Below are positions 44,516 through 53,456 of a DNA stretch of 64,000 nucleotides, in pieces. A program made the translations under genes and the position numbers. The stretch covers positions 124,001 through 188,000 of the forward strand of contig PLCS01000012.1 in the NCBI GenBank assembly GCA_003134855.1, in the 5' to 3' direction. The notes beneath the pieces are model-generated. The model was given only the letters and a program-made list of their open reading frames with translations. It made no database searches and was not told the origin of the DNA. The first letter of the stretch is position 1; the number at the start of each line of letters is the position of its first letter. This DNA is from Acidobacteriaceae bacterium (GTDB lineage Bacteria; Acidobacteriota; Terriglobia; Terriglobales; Acidobacteriaceae).

Positions 44516-44918
44516 TGAGGGCCAGCTTGCGAATCGCGGCTAGATCCTTTGACGACTTGACTGTGAGTCGAAGGCCTGTCCCTTCCGGGTAGCGAGGCGC
44601 TTCATCGAGCAGTTTGAGTGTGCTTTTCGAGAGATTGGATTGCCGCGCGGCGGCAACCGCCTTGTCGCCGAAGATGAACGCAACGCGAAAGCAGTCAGAG
44701 CAAGGAGAGAGATAGATGATGTTTCTTTTCTTGACTTTGAGGCGAACCGACCAGCCGGCTTTTGGCGAGTAGGACTTCCACTCGGGATTGGCGATACCCT
44801 GCTCAGCCAGCCAGTCCACCAGTTGTTTCCATATCTCAGCGGACGAGCCCAGGGCCGCGGTGACTTCTTCAGCCGTGGGCAGGGTCGTTTTACCGATAAA
44901 AGCATTCGGGTTTTCCAT
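44499..44918 (-). CDS. DUF3788 family protein
   Basis: A 139-residue soluble protein: IWKQLVDWLAEQGIANPEWKSYSPKAGWSVRLKVKKRNIIYLSPC, FRVAFIFGDKAVAAARQ and GTGLRLTVKSSKDLAAIRKLALIKL, matching DUF3788 in order and length. Its last 17 bases overlap the rsmG 3' end on the other strand. Role unknown. Confidence 0.85.
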   Translation of the reverse strand: MENPNAFIGKTTLPTAEEVTAALGSSAEIWKQLVDWLAEQGIANPEWKSYSPKAGWSVRLKVKKRNIIYLSPCSDCFRVAFIFGDKAVAAARQSNLSKSTLKLLDEAPRYPEGTGLRLTVKSSKDLAAIRKLALIKLAN

Positions 44919-44946
44919 CTCACTCCTTTCATTGCCTGAAAATAGA

Positions 44947-45834
44947 TTAAATTGTCAGCGGCGGAAGAACCCGGCGCAGGATTTCGGCCTGCTCGGGAGG
45001 CTCGTAGAAGGGATGGTTGCGGTAGACGCTGGCCCCTGCCTCCATATAGGCGTCAAAGATTTCGGGGGTTCGTTGTGCGGCGACATCCCGGACTCTCCGA
45101 ACGTGAGCCTGAGTGAACTCCAATTTGTCCGGGTCCACAAAGCCAGCCTGGATGAAGGCGCGGGTCTTGTGAGTGCATTTGCAGTCGTTTTCCGGATTGA
45201 CCAGGCTACAGTTGTCGCGCAGATACTCGAAGAGATCGCGGCGCGCGCGGGAGAGAATCTGGCGAAAGTTGGCGGGTGTGACCTCGGCGATCTCGGCACC
45301 CACCTGATCGCTCACCTGAAAGATTTCACCGAGGATGAAGACGAGGCGCTGGCGGCCGTCCAGGCAAAGCAACGTCCCGATCATGCAGTTGTTCTTCGTT
45401 TCTTCGATGAGGATTTCGATCGGCACAGGCACGGTACGCGGGTCGGGAAGATCGAGATCGGGGACCTGACGTAGCCCAGCAGAGGCTACGGGAAAGGAGC
45501 AGATGGCATCGGCTGCGGCCCACTTGGGCTTCTTGACGCTCAACAGGTGGTTGACGGCGATGCGATACAGCCAGGTGCGGAACTTCGCCTCACCCCGGAA
45601 CTCCGGCAGAGCTTTGATGGTCTTGAGCAGGATTTCCTGGGTGGCATCCTCTGCGTCAGCGCGGCGATGGAGCATGCGGAGGGAGAGATTGAAGAGCCAG
45701 GGAAGATGGCGTGTGAGGAGAAGTTCGAGTTGATCGCGGCCGCCAGCCTTTCCGCCGGCTGCGAGTTCTTCGTCCGGATCGCCGGGGGAGTTCTCAAGGA
45801 AGGGGTTTTGCAGTGCTTCAGGTGTGGTTTGCAT
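44947..45834 (-). CDS. ECF-type sigma-70 family sigma factor with C-terminal extension
   Basis: A 295-residue sigma factor. Region 2 is LLLTRHLPWLFNLSLRMLHRRADAEDATQEILLKTIKAL, followed by FRTWLYRIAVNHLL. Region 4 is VFILGEIFQVSDQVGAEIAEVTPANFRQILSRARRDL. Past it are about 90 residues containing NDCKCTHKTRAF, a Cys/His cluster, ending in helices. Extended C-termini in ECF factors often regulate activity, and the Cys cluster may bind a metal (inference). No anti-sigma gene is adjacent. ATG 45834 has TAGGAGG upstream. Its promoter region contains a parS site. Confidence 0.87.
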   Translation of the reverse strand: MQTTPEALQNPFLENSPGDPDEELAAGGKAGGRDQLELLLTRHLPWLFNLSLRMLHRRADAEDATQEILLKTIKALPEFRGEAKFRTWLYRIAVNHLLSVKKPKWAAADAICSFPVASAGLRQVPDLDLPDPRTVPVPIEILIEETKNNCMIGTLLCLDGRQRLVFILGEIFQVSDQVGAEIAEVTPANFRQILSRARRDLFEYLRDNCSLVNPENDCKCTHKTRAFIQAGFVDPDKLEFTQAHVRRVRDVAAQRTPEIFDAYMEAGASVYRNHPFYEPPEQAEILRRVLPPLTI

Positions 45835-45950
45835 GGAAAGCCTCCTACAGTTAAGACAATCTGGATCGGGCTGTGTGACAGTTGCCGGAAATTCTTTGAG
45901 AATGGCTGTGTGAAATTGTAATTGGAATGGACGGGAATAGGTAGGAGGCT

Positions 45951-45966
45951 TGTTCCACGTGAAACA
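45951..45966. promoter_or_regulatory. parS site 1
   Basis: TGTTCCACGTGAAACA, one base from the near-universal parS sequence TGTTTCACGTGAAACA. ParB binds and spreads from such sites. Confidence 0.9.
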
Positions 45967-45998
45967 AATTGAGAAGCTGGACCAATGCGCCTGGGCAC

Positions 45999-46014
45999 AG
46001 TTCCACGTGAAACA
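45999..46014. promoter_or_regulatory. parS site 2
   Basis: AGTTCCACGTGAAACA, two bases from consensus, 48 bases from site 1. Both lie between the sigma-factor gene and parA. Confidence 0.85.
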
Positions 46015-46286
46015 CAACTGGCGTTTGCCCGAACAGGGCGAGATTCAGGATGGGGATTCGGGAATAAGCTGCGGATCGGGGCTGAAAACAGGAAAGATTT
46101 CCACCGAAAGCCCTTTTTGCAGTCCGGTCACCAGGAGACGCGCACCCTGCCACGAAAGCCTTGCTCTGCTAGTATTTGTCGCGGTTCCGCCCCGCTCCAC
46201 CGCAGGTAGTTTCCACAGCTTGGCTCAGTTCTCCACAGCGGGAGCTCCTACCCGCAAACTGGCTCTGGCCCTTACTCTTGAAAGCC

Positions 46287-47123
46287 ATGGGCAAGATTCT
46301 CGGCATTGTCAACCAAAAGGGCGGAGTCGGTAAAACCACTACTGCGATTAATTTGGCCGCCTGCCTCGCTCTGGAAGGCCTCAAGGTTCTTTTGGTGGAC
46401 TGCGACCCGCAGGCGAACTGCTCCTCCGGGCTCGGATTTCAGCGGGACGACAACCGGCACTCAATGTATGACGTGCTGATGGGCGAGGCTCCGGCGGAAC
46501 AGGTGATTCTGCCCACGGAGATCGATCTGCTGTCGCTGCTGCCCGGCTCGAAGAACCTGACCGGCGCGAATATCGAGTTGGCTGGGGCCGAGGACCGCGC
46601 GATTCGTTTGCGCGGGGCGCTAGAGCCGATTCAGGACAGTTACGACTTGGTGATTCTGGATTGCCCGCCGGCGCTTGACCTGCTTACGCTCAACGTCCTG
46701 GTCGCCGCCGACACGTTGATTGTGCCGATGCAGGCTGAATACTTTGCATTGGAGGGGATCTCGGAGCTGATTTCGACCCTGGAGCGGGTGCGCGCGGCCT
46801 TCAATCCTACGCTGACCATCGAAGGTGTGCTTCTGACGATGTACGACGACCGCACCAACCTGGCCCAGCAGGTGGCCGAAACCTTGCGCGAGTACTTCAA
46901 GGAGCGGCTCTTTCGCACGGTGATTCCGCGCAACGTGCGGCTGGCTGAGGCGCCCAGCCACGGCAAGCCGGTGGCTCTTTACGACGCGCGCTCGCGGGGA
47001 ACCGAGGCATACTTCGAGCTGGCCGGGGAGTTTCTGGCGCGCAACGGGATCGAGCTTCCGCCCCGGAAGGGGCGCATCGCCGGCGAGCCGGAGGTTGTGG
47101 CTCGGATTTTACCTCGTTCCTGA
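46287..47123 (+). CDS. parA: Chromosome partitioning ATPase ParA (Soj)
   Basis: A 278-residue Walker-type partition ATPase. It has the deviant Walker [31 protein letters not shown], Walker [15 protein letters not shown] and the C-terminal [19 protein letters not shown]. It binds DNA non-specifically and moves ParB-parS complexes. ATG 46287 begins [13 protein letters not shown], the usual start; the longer frame from 46176 runs across non-coding sequence. parB follows 93 bases on. Confidence 0.96.
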   Translation: MGKILGIVNQKGGVGKTTTAINLAACLALEGLKVLLVDCDPQANCSSGLGFQRDDNRHSMYDVLMGEAPAEQVILPTEIDLLSLLPGSKNLTGANIELAGAEDRAIRLRGALEPIQDSYDLVILDCPPALDLLTLNVLVAADTLIVPMQAEYFALEGISELISTLERVRAAFNPTLTIEGVLLTMYDDRTNLAQQVAETLREYFKERLFRTVIPRNVRLAEAPSHGKPVALYDARSRGTEAYFELAGEFLARNGIELPPRKGRIAGEPEVVARILPRS

Positions 47124-47216
47124 CGGCTGCTTGAATAGTCGTCGTAACCGCCAGTACTTTAGCCGACACAGATTTGAAATGCTCCGGTTATTCACCTGGA
47201 TAAAGGATTCTGAATC

Positions 47217-48119
47217 ATGACCAACGCCGCACCCGAGATCAAACGTCGCGCCCTGGGCAAGGGACTGGACTCCCTGTTGCCCCGCGTGCAAGCCGCCCCC
47301 GCTCCCTCAGCAGCCGATACGGAAGGGGGCAAGCCGCTGGAGATTCCTCTCGATCAGCTGGATCGCAATCCCTTCCAGACACGAACACATATGAACGAGG
47401 AGCAGATGGCGGAGCTGGCAGCGTCGATCAAGGCGAACGGGGTGGTGCAGCCGGTGCTGGTGCGTCCGCAGGCCAACGGCCGCTTTCAGCTGATTGCCGG
47501 AGAGCGGCGCTGGCGGGCCTCGGAACTGGCCGGAAAGGCCACGATTCCGGCCATTCTGCGGCAGGTCTCCGACGAGCAGGCGATGGAGATCACTATCGTC
47601 GAAAACCTGCAGCGCGCCGATCTGAACGCGATGGAGCAGGCGCGGGCGTTTGAGCGGCTGTCGCGCGAGTTTCATATGACCCAGGAGCAGATGGCCGTGC
47701 GTACTGGAAAGGACCGTGCAACTGTTGCTAACTTCCTGCGTTTATTGAAGTTACCTGCGTCTGTGCAGGCGAAGGTCGAGGCCGGCGAGCTGAGCTTTGG
47801 GCACGCGCGGACACTGCTGTCCTTTGAGCACGCGGAGGAGATGGAGAAGGCGGCGCAACGGATTGTCGCACTTTCGCTTTCTGTTCGCCAAACAGAGAGC
47901 TACGTGCAGGGCCTCATCCACCCCGATCGCGCCGGCAAGAAGGAGGCCAAGCCCGAGCCTCCCGTCGACCCGAATGTTCGCGCGGTCCAGGAGCGATTGC
48001 AGCGCGCCCTCGGGCTGAAGGTCCACATCGAAGACCACGACGGCCACGGCAAAGTCATCATCGAATACGCGCGGCTGGAAGACTTTGATGGGCTGCTGGA
48101 GCAGTTGGCCGCGGAGTGA
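47217..48119 (+). CDS. parB: Chromosome partitioning protein ParB
   Basis: A 300-residue CTP-dependent DNA clamp that loads at parS. Seen: RRALGKGLDSLLP at the N-terminus, IPLDQLDRNPFQTR, the CTP motif IAGERRWRASELAG, VENLQRADLNAMEQARAF with the HTH (MTQEQMAVRTGKDRATVANFLRLL), and a C-terminal dimerisation helix. ATG 47217. Cognate sites are at 45951 and 45999. Confidence 0.96.
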   Translation: MTNAAPEIKRRALGKGLDSLLPRVQAAPAPSAADTEGGKPLEIPLDQLDRNPFQTRTHMNEEQMAELAASIKANGVVQPVLVRPQANGRFQLIAGERRWRASELAGKATIPAILRQVSDEQAMEITIVENLQRADLNAMEQARAFERLSREFHMTQEQMAVRTGKDRATVANFLRLLKLPASVQAKVEAGELSFGHARTLLSFEHAEEMEKAAQRIVALSLSVRQTESYVQGLIHPDRAGKKEAKPEPPVDPNVRAVQERLQRALGLKVHIEDHDGHGKVIIEYARLEDFDGLLEQLAAE

Positions 48120-48200
48120 CGCGAGGAAACCGGGAACAAGTGAACTCGGCAGATGGTCTCCAAGAGTTAGAGTGCAGATGGCACTATCGCCGCAACTGGC

Positions 48201-48938
48201 CTATCTCCACGCGCTTACAGTCACAAAGCGACGGGTCGGCTGGTAGTGGGCGATCAGTTGGGCGGCGCCGGCTATGGAGGGGGCGCGGTTGGCGGCTGGG
48301 TCCGCGTGGCTGCCGTCGTGGAGGACGATGTTGGCGGCATGGCCGCGGCGGGCTAGAGAGTCTATTTTGTGGGTGAGACGGCTGGCGATGGAGTCGGCCG
48401 AAGGGTTCTTCCAGTCGGAGGTCATCGCGTTCCACAGGACCGGGATCATGCCCAGGCGCCTTGCCGCGCGCAGTACCTCGGGGCGGCGCGCGCCGAAGGG
48501 CGGACGGAAGTAGCGCGGGGGCGCGCCGGCGATCTGGGCGAGGATTTGATTGGTGCGGGAGAGCTCCTCGCCGATGCGGCGGGCCGAGGAGAGCGCCAGG
48601 TTGGGATGGCTCCAGGAGTGGTTGCCGATGAGGTGCCCGGCGGCGACGATCTGGCGGACCAGCGCGGGCTGGGCCTGGGCGCGGCTGCCGACGAGAAAGA
48701 AGGTCGCGCGCACATCGTGGCTGGCCAGAAGGTCCAGCAGGCGCGGCGTCCAGACGGGATTGGGGCCGTCGTCGAAGGTGAGGGCCAGTTCGCCGGGGCG
48801 CGGCGGGGCGATGAGCGTGGAGCCGAAGAGCTGCGAGGCCGGCCACATAGCCGCATAGGCGCAGCCACCCGCCGCGAGGGCTAGTCCGGCTGCCGCGCTG
48901 AGCCCGGCGGAGATTTCTGTGGCCAATGGGGAAAACAT
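48201..48938 (-). CDS. Polysaccharide deacetylase (NodB-like)
   Basis: A 245-residue carbohydrate esterase 4 protein with an N-terminal hydrophobic segment (GLSAAAGLALAAGGCAYAAM), either signal or anchor. Metal and catalytic motifs: LTFDDGPNPVWTPRLLDLL, NHSWSHPNL, RYFRPPFGARRPEV and a closing VLHDGSH. It is likely to act on peptidoglycan or exopolysaccharide in the envelope. ATG 48938 is preferred to the longer frame reaching 49112, which adds residues unlike the family. Confidence 0.88.
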   Translation of the reverse strand: MFSPLATEISAGLSAAAGLALAAGGCAYAAMWPASQLFGSTLIAPPRPGELALTFDDGPNPVWTPRLLDLLASHDVRATFFLVGSRAQAQPALVRQIVAAGHLIGNHSWSHPNLALSSARRIGEELSRTNQILAQIAGAPPRYFRPPFGARRPEVLRAARRLGMIPVLWNAMTSDWKNPSADSIASRLTHKIDSLARRGHAANIVLHDGSHADPAANRAPSIAGAAQLIAHYQPTRRFVTVSAWR

Positions 48939-49031
48939 ACTGCCTACAGTGTGACGCGCTGAGAGCAGAAATCGCAAGCGAAACCCGAAAAAGCGCCATC
49001 CGAGCGTACAATTATTTGCAAGGGAGAGCAG

Positions 49032-49361
49032 ATGAAAAAGCCACAAGGCTACAAGCAAGCGGCTGCGGAAAAATTTTTCTGCCTGTTTGTACTCTGCCTG
49101 CCTTACTATCAATCGCTCCTATTTGCAGGGGTTAGCGGGTCGATCTACTTTCTGCTGCTGACCTGCCTGCTGATGTTTGTGGTGGCACGATCCGCGGAGG
49201 TCTTCCGCACGATTACGGCCCGCCTGAGAGCTTTGCCGCTTTCATGGTTCACTCCGCCGCCAGATCGTGGAGTTCTTTGGATCTCCCTGCCCTCACTGGC
49301 CGTGGCTCGCGGGCCTAGTCTCTCTCCTCTATTTCAGCGTCCCCCTCCCATCTTTTCTTAA
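49032..49361 (+). CDS. Small membrane protein gene, probably frameshifted
   Basis: The frame starts with a good Shine-Dalgarno (AAGGGAGAGCAG-ATG): MKKPQGYKQAAAEKFFCLFVL, then a hydrophobic segment SIYFLLLTCLLMFVVA. After about residue 70 this frame becomes Pro/Ser-rich and unlike a membrane protein. The frame two bases on, ending at 49395, gives RRQIVEFFG and another good hydrophobic segment (WPWLAGLVSLLYFSVPL). A single frameshift near 49240 would join them. GC is low for the region. Unrecognised family. Confidence 0.45.
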   Translation: MKKPQGYKQAAAEKFFCLFVLCLPYYQSLLFAGVSGSIYFLLLTCLLMFVVARSAEVFRTITARLRALPLSWFTPPPDRGVLWISLPSLAVARGPSLSPLFQRPPPIFS

Positions 49362-49461
49362 ATCCAGTGGATTGCATGAGCGTAGGCCACTTTGATGGCC
49401 GCGCATTCCTTTGTCTCCAAAGGGATTTCCAGGCCTTTGTCCTGGAAGGAAAAGGTGTCGA

Positions 49462-50376
49462 TTGCCTAAATTTCAAAATCCAAATCTGCGCGCGCAGAGC
49501 ACCAGCAACGGAGGCGCTCCTCAAATCTTGCTGGCACTCATCTTCCTGATCGTCCTGGCTCTCGTCCGCATCGAGCACTTCAAGCAGAACCCGGCCACGC
49601 AATCCACTGCGGCCGTCATAGCCTCAAGTGGATCTCACGCGATTACAGGTGAGAAGAATTCCAAGTTGGAGGCGGAGGATCAGCACACATGGATTTCTGT
49701 TATCGCCAATCCGCTCTATCGGTTACTGCGTGCGTTGCATGGTCGTCTTGGCCCGGGCGCATACAACTGGGGATGGGCAATCATCCTTCTCACAGTCATC
49801 ATCAACCTGAGCCTGTTACCCCCTCGGCTGGCGATGATGAGATCGTCACTGAGACAGATGCGCCTTCAGCCCAGAGTCAGGGCCATCCAAAAAATGTATG
49901 CTCATCTCAAAATGAATGATCCCCAAAAGGCCAAGATGCAAGCTGAGGTGATGGCAATCTACAAATCTGAAGGTGTAAATATGTTTGGCGGGTGTCTGCC
50001 CATGCTAATTCCAATGCCGCTGCTCTACGCCATGTATCATGTGCTGGCAAACGCAGGGGAACTCCGTCAGGCTCACTGGTATTGGCTCTTCGACCTCGCC
50101 TCGCCGGACCCGCGACATATCCTGCCCATCTTCATTCTCGTCTCGATGCTGCTCACGCAGATCATCACGCCTCAACCCGGCAAGGACCGAACCCAACGCT
50201 TTATGATGATCGTTCTAGTGCCTGTCATCATGGGCTTCACAATGTGGCGGCTCTCTTCGGGCCTGTCCCTCTACTGGGCAACCGGCAACCTGATTTTTCT
50301 AGGGTTTCAGCTTTGCATCAATTGCTCACAGGTGGGGAGGGAGATGCGCGCGCTCGCGGCTGCTCGACTGAACTGA
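49462..50376 (+). CDS. Short YidC/Oxa1-type membrane protein insertase
   Basis: A 304-residue insertase paralogue. It starts at TTG 49462 (MPKFQNPNLRAQ, like other acidobacterial YidC N-termini), with a first helix LLALIFLIVLALV, then a periplasmic loop of only about 60 residues instead of the large Gram-negative P1 domain. The Oxa1 core is complete: NWGWAIILLTVIINLSLLP, MQAEVMAIYKSEGVNMFGGCLPMLIPMPLLYAMY, FILVSMLLTQIITPQPG and the last helix GLSLYWATGNLIFLGFQL. GC is about 45% in sampled lines, so transfer is possible. A full-length yidC is probably elsewhere. Confidence 0.85.
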   Translation: MPKFQNPNLRAQSTSNGGAPQILLALIFLIVLALVRIEHFKQNPATQSTAAVIASSGSHAITGEKNSKLEAEDQHTWISVIANPLYRLLRALHGRLGPGAYNWGWAIILLTVIINLSLLPPRLAMMRSSLRQMRLQPRVRAIQKMYAHLKMNDPQKAKMQAEVMAIYKSEGVNMFGGCLPMLIPMPLLYAMYHVLANAGELRQAHWYWLFDLASPDPRHILPIFILVSMLLTQIITPQPGKDRTQRFMMIVLVPVIMGFTMWRLSSGLSLYWATGNLIFLGFQLCINCSQVGREMRALAAARLN

Positions 50377-50541
50377 TTGAACGTCAAGAACTCAGCGGTC
50401 CCCGAAGCATAAGAAACCCGGGCATCCGCCTGTTGGAGGAAATTCTGTAGCCTAGGGATATTGCAATACGGACTGGCTTTGGGCGTATACTCGGATTGTT
50501 CGGGCTGCATCCTGGGTGTTCGGAGTGGCACTGGAGAGCTT

Positions 50542-51468
50542 ATGAGCGTTACCAACTTTCCCGGCGGCGCGGATGACGCGCCCCACGGCGCTTTGATCGC
50601 AGGCGCTTCCCTTCTAAAAGTCACGATGCCCGCGCTGGCCGAGATGAAACGGCAGGGCAAGCTGATTTGCGCGCTGACCGCTTACGACTACGCCACCTCG
50701 CGCCTCGCGGACGAGGCCGGGATTGACCTGATCCTGGTGGGCGACTCGCTGGCGATGGTGGTTCTGGGCCACGAGAATACCCTCGCCGTGACCATGGACG
50801 AGATGCTGCACCACACGCGAGCCGTGCGGCGGGGGGTGCGCCGCGCGCTGCTGGTGGCCGATATGCCCTTTGGCAGCTATCACGGCACGGTGGGCGAAGG
50901 AGTGGCAAATGCGATTCGCTTTGTGAAAGAGGCGGGCGCGGAAGCGGTGAAGATCGAAGGGGCACGGGTTGAGTTGGCGCGCGCGCTTAGCGAGGCCGAA
51001 ATTCCCGTGGTGGGCCACTTGGGACTGACGCCGCAGAGCATTCACCGCATGGGCGGCTACCGGGTGCAGGCGCGCACCGCCGATGCCGTGCTGAAGCTGA
51101 GGGCCGACGCGCAGGCGCTGGCCGAGGCGGGCGCTGGGGCGCTGGTGCTGGAAGGAGTTCCGCGCGAGGTGGCTGCGGCGATTACCGCCGAGCTGCAGAT
51201 TCCTACGATAGGCATTGGCGCAGGGCCGGATTGCGACGGGCAGATTCTGGTTTTTCATGATCTGATGGGCCTGACTTTTGCTCCGGCGGCTAAGTTTGTG
51301 CGCCGCTACGGGGATGCCGGGGCGCTGATTCGGTCGGCCATCGAAGAGTATCGGGAAGACGTGGAGCGGCGAGCCTTTCCCAGCGACGAGGAGAGCTACC
51401 ATTTGCCGGAGCCGGAGCGCCGTGCGCTGGAAGCGACGGAAAAGACAGGGACGCTGAGAAAAGTCTGA
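50542..51468 (+). CDS. panB: 3-methyl-2-oxobutanoate hydroxymethyltransferase
   Basis: The first committed enzyme of pantothenate synthesis: alpha-ketoisovalerate plus methylene-THF gives ketopantoate. Seen: LICALTAYDYATSRLADEAGIDLILVGDSLAMVVLGHENTL, VADMPFGSYH, VKIEGA, GHLGLTPQSIHRMGGY and IGIGAGPDCDGQILVFHDLMGLT. ATG 50542 has GGAGAG upstream; 308 residues. It is followed by panC with a one-base overlap. Confidence 0.96.
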   Translation: MSVTNFPGGADDAPHGALIAGASLLKVTMPALAEMKRQGKLICALTAYDYATSRLADEAGIDLILVGDSLAMVVLGHENTLAVTMDEMLHHTRAVRRGVRRALLVADMPFGSYHGTVGEGVANAIRFVKEAGAEAVKIEGARVELARALSEAEIPVVGHLGLTPQSIHRMGGYRVQARTADAVLKLRADAQALAEAGAGALVLEGVPREVAAAITAELQIPTIGIGAGPDCDGQILVFHDLMGLTFAPAAKFVRRYGDAGALIRSAIEEYREDVERRAFPSDEESYHLPEPERRALEATEKTGTLRKV

Positions 51469-52313
51469 TGGAGATTATGCGCACAGTCGCCGAATTGCGC
51501 GAGTGGTCGCGTGAAGAGCGCAACGACGGCGGGAACACCATCGGCCTGGTGCCCACCATGGGGGCGCTGCATGCCGGACACGCATCGCTGATCCGCGCTG
51601 CCTGCGCTTCGGTTGGCTACGTGGCCGTGAGCATCTTCGTGAACCCCACGCAGTTTGGGCCGAACGAGGATTATGCACGCTACCCGCACACGTTTGAGGC
51701 GGATTGCGCTCTGGCCAAGGCCGAGGGCGCTGACGTGATCTTCGCTCCGCCGGTCGAAGAGCTTTATCCCGACGGCGCGGCGACCTTTGTCGAGGTTGAG
51801 GGGCTGAGCCAGCGTTTGGACGGCGCCTCGCGGCCGGGGCACTTTCGCGGGGTGGCGACGGTGGTGGCCAAGCTGCTGATCGCGTCGGAGGCAGATCGCG
51901 CCTTCTTCGGGCAAAAGGACGCTGCCCAGGTGGCCGTGCTTCGGCGCATGGTGGCCGACCTGCGGCTCGCCACAGAGATTGTCGTCTGCCCCATCTTCCG
52001 CGAACCAGACGGGCTGGCGCTCAGCTCGCGCAACGTTTATCTCAGCCCGGCGGAACGGGAGCAGGCGCTTGTCTTGAGCCGGACGATCAGGCAGGTGGAG
52101 GCATTGGTTGCTGGGGGCGAGCGGCGGGCCGAGACGCTCGTCGCTGCCGCACGGCACACCTTTGCGGCCGCGGCCGATGTGCGGATGGATTATATCGAGC
52201 TAGTGAATTGGGCAACGCTGGAGGCGGTGGAGATTGCCGCGCCGGGAAGCCTTTTTGCCGTGGCCGCATGGGTTGGGGCTACGCGGCTGATAGATAATAC
52301 GATTCTCGCCTGA
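51468..52313 (+). CDS. panC: Pantothenate synthetase
   Basis: Joins pantoate and beta-alanine using ATP. Seen: GLVPTMGALHAGHASLIRAA (HxGH), SIFVNPTQFGPNEDYARYPHTFEAD, VEGLSQRLDGASRPGHFRGVATVVAKL, FFGQKDAAQVAVLRRM and SSRNVYLSPAERE (KMSKS-like). At 281 residues the length is normal. The ATG shares a base with the panB stop, so the two are an operon. Confidence 0.96.
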   Translation: MEIMRTVAELREWSREERNDGGNTIGLVPTMGALHAGHASLIRAACASVGYVAVSIFVNPTQFGPNEDYARYPHTFEADCALAKAEGADVIFAPPVEELYPDGAATFVEVEGLSQRLDGASRPGHFRGVATVVAKLLIASEADRAFFGQKDAAQVAVLRRMVADLRLATEIVVCPIFREPDGLALSSRNVYLSPAEREQALVLSRTIRQVEALVAGGERRAETLVAAARHTFAAAADVRMDYIELVNWATLEAVEIAAPGSLFAVAAWVGATRLIDNTILA

Positions 52314-52339
52314 CGCCAACTCGCCATTACAATGAGTGC

Positions 52340-52729
52340 ATGAGCAAACAAGTCATCGCAACCGACGAAGCCCCAGCTGCAATCGGGCCTTATTCTCAGG
52401 GCGTGCGGGTGGGGCATCTTGTTTTCACTGCCGGCCAGGTGGGTGTTGACCCGGCGACCCAGCTGGTGGTCGCGGGCGGGATCACGGAACAGACGACGCG
52501 CGCCTTCGAAAACCTGAGGGCCATCCTCGAAGCCGGTGGATCGAGCCTGGCGCAGGTGGTCAAAGCCACGGTGTTTCTGAAAAACATGAATGACTTTGCC
52601 GCGATGAACGCGGTTTATGCCAGCTATTTTGAGCAGGAGGACGCGCCGCTGCCCGCCCGCAGCACCGTCGAAGTTGCCCGGCTGCCCAAGGACGTGCTGG
52701 TGGAGATTGAACTGGTGGCCGAGGCCTGA
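52340..52729 (+). CDS. ridA: RidA family reactive-intermediate deaminase
   Basis: A 129-residue trimeric enamine/imine deaminase that protects PLP enzymes. Seen: AIGPYSQGVRVGHLVFTAGQVGVDP, the Arg in PLPARSTVEVARLPKDVLVEIE (the substrate-binding RxxV region), and VKATVFLKNMNDFAAMNAVYASYF. It follows panC by 26 bases on the same strand. Confidence 0.93.
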   Translation: MSKQVIATDEAPAAIGPYSQGVRVGHLVFTAGQVGVDPATQLVVAGGITEQTTRAFENLRAILEAGGSSLAQVVKATVFLKNMNDFAAMNAVYASYFEQEDAPLPARSTVEVARLPKDVLVEIELVAEA

Positions 52730-52796
52730 GGGCGAAGTTCCTGCCGCTTTTGCCGGGCCGTGAGCATCCCATGGACGGGATGTCCAGGAGGCTTGC

Positions 52797-53204
52797 ATGA
52801 GCGAGGGGCCGGAGAAGGTTGTGCGGAGTGAGGCTGAGTGGCGCGCGTTGCTCACGCCGGAGCAGTACAGCATTTTGCGAGAAAAGGCCACCGAGCGGTC
52901 CTTTACCGGCGCGCTGACCGAGAACCACGAGACAGGGAACTACCACTGCGCGGGCTGCGGGGCGCTGCTGTTTCTGAGCGGGGCCAAATTCGACTCCGGC
53001 TGCGGATGGCCCAGCTTTCTGCTGCCTGCCGACGCGAAGGCCGTCGCCGAGCACGAAGACCGGAGCGTGGGCATGCGCCGTGTCGAGGTTACCTGCGCCC
53101 ACTGCGGCGGCCATTTGGGCCACGTCTTTCCCGACGGACCGCGTCCCACCGGCCTGCGCTACTGCATCAATTCCGCATCACTTACCTTCGAGCGGGCCAG
53201 GTAA
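52797..53204 (+). CDS. msrB: Peptide-methionine (R)-S-oxide reductase
   Basis: A 135-residue methionine sulfoxide reductase B. It has two zinc CxxC pairs (HCAGCG and TCAHCGG), [24 protein letters not shown] and the catalytic Cys in [10 protein letters not shown]. It is cytosolic, with no signal peptide. It comes last in the panB-panC-ridA-msrB run; a MITE-like element lies just after it. Confidence 0.95.
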   Translation: MSEGPEKVVRSEAEWRALLTPEQYSILREKATERSFTGALTENHETGNYHCAGCGALLFLSGAKFDSGCGWPSFLLPADAKAVAEHEDRSVGMRRVEVTCAHCGGHLGHVFPDGPRPTGLRYCINSASLTFERAR

Positions 53205-53246
53205 GGCGAGTGGGAGCTCGACTTGGCTCTTCATGGACGGGGCAGA

Positions 53247-53400
53247 TTAGAGCGTTTTTCCTGTTGGTGTAGAGTCCGGCGTGGACCGGGAGGTCCACGC
53301 GACAGCCGGCCAGGAGGCCGGCGCTAACTATTCTTGCAGCGACCGGCAACCTTGAGCCAAGCAGGAGATCCACTCTATACCAACAGGCAAAATGCTCTAA
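53247..53400. mobile_element. MITE-like element, copy B
   Basis: 154 bp with matching termini TTAGAGC and GCTCTAA. The longer inverted ends run through CCTGTTGGT and ACTCTA. It is near-identical, in opposite orientation, to 18479-18631, and non-coding. It lies between msrB and a REP-like palindrome. Confidence 0.87.
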
Positions 53401-53408
53401 AATCCGGG

Positions 53409-53456
53409 TTTCCCACCCTTGCGCCAGGAAAAAGGCGCAAGGATGGGGCACCCAGC
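53409..53456. repeat. REP-like palindromic repeat, copy d
   Basis: TTTCCCACCCTTGCGCC and GGCGCAAGGATGGGGCACC with an eight-base loop. Same family as 2116 and 21964 but in the opposite orientation. Confidence 0.85.
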
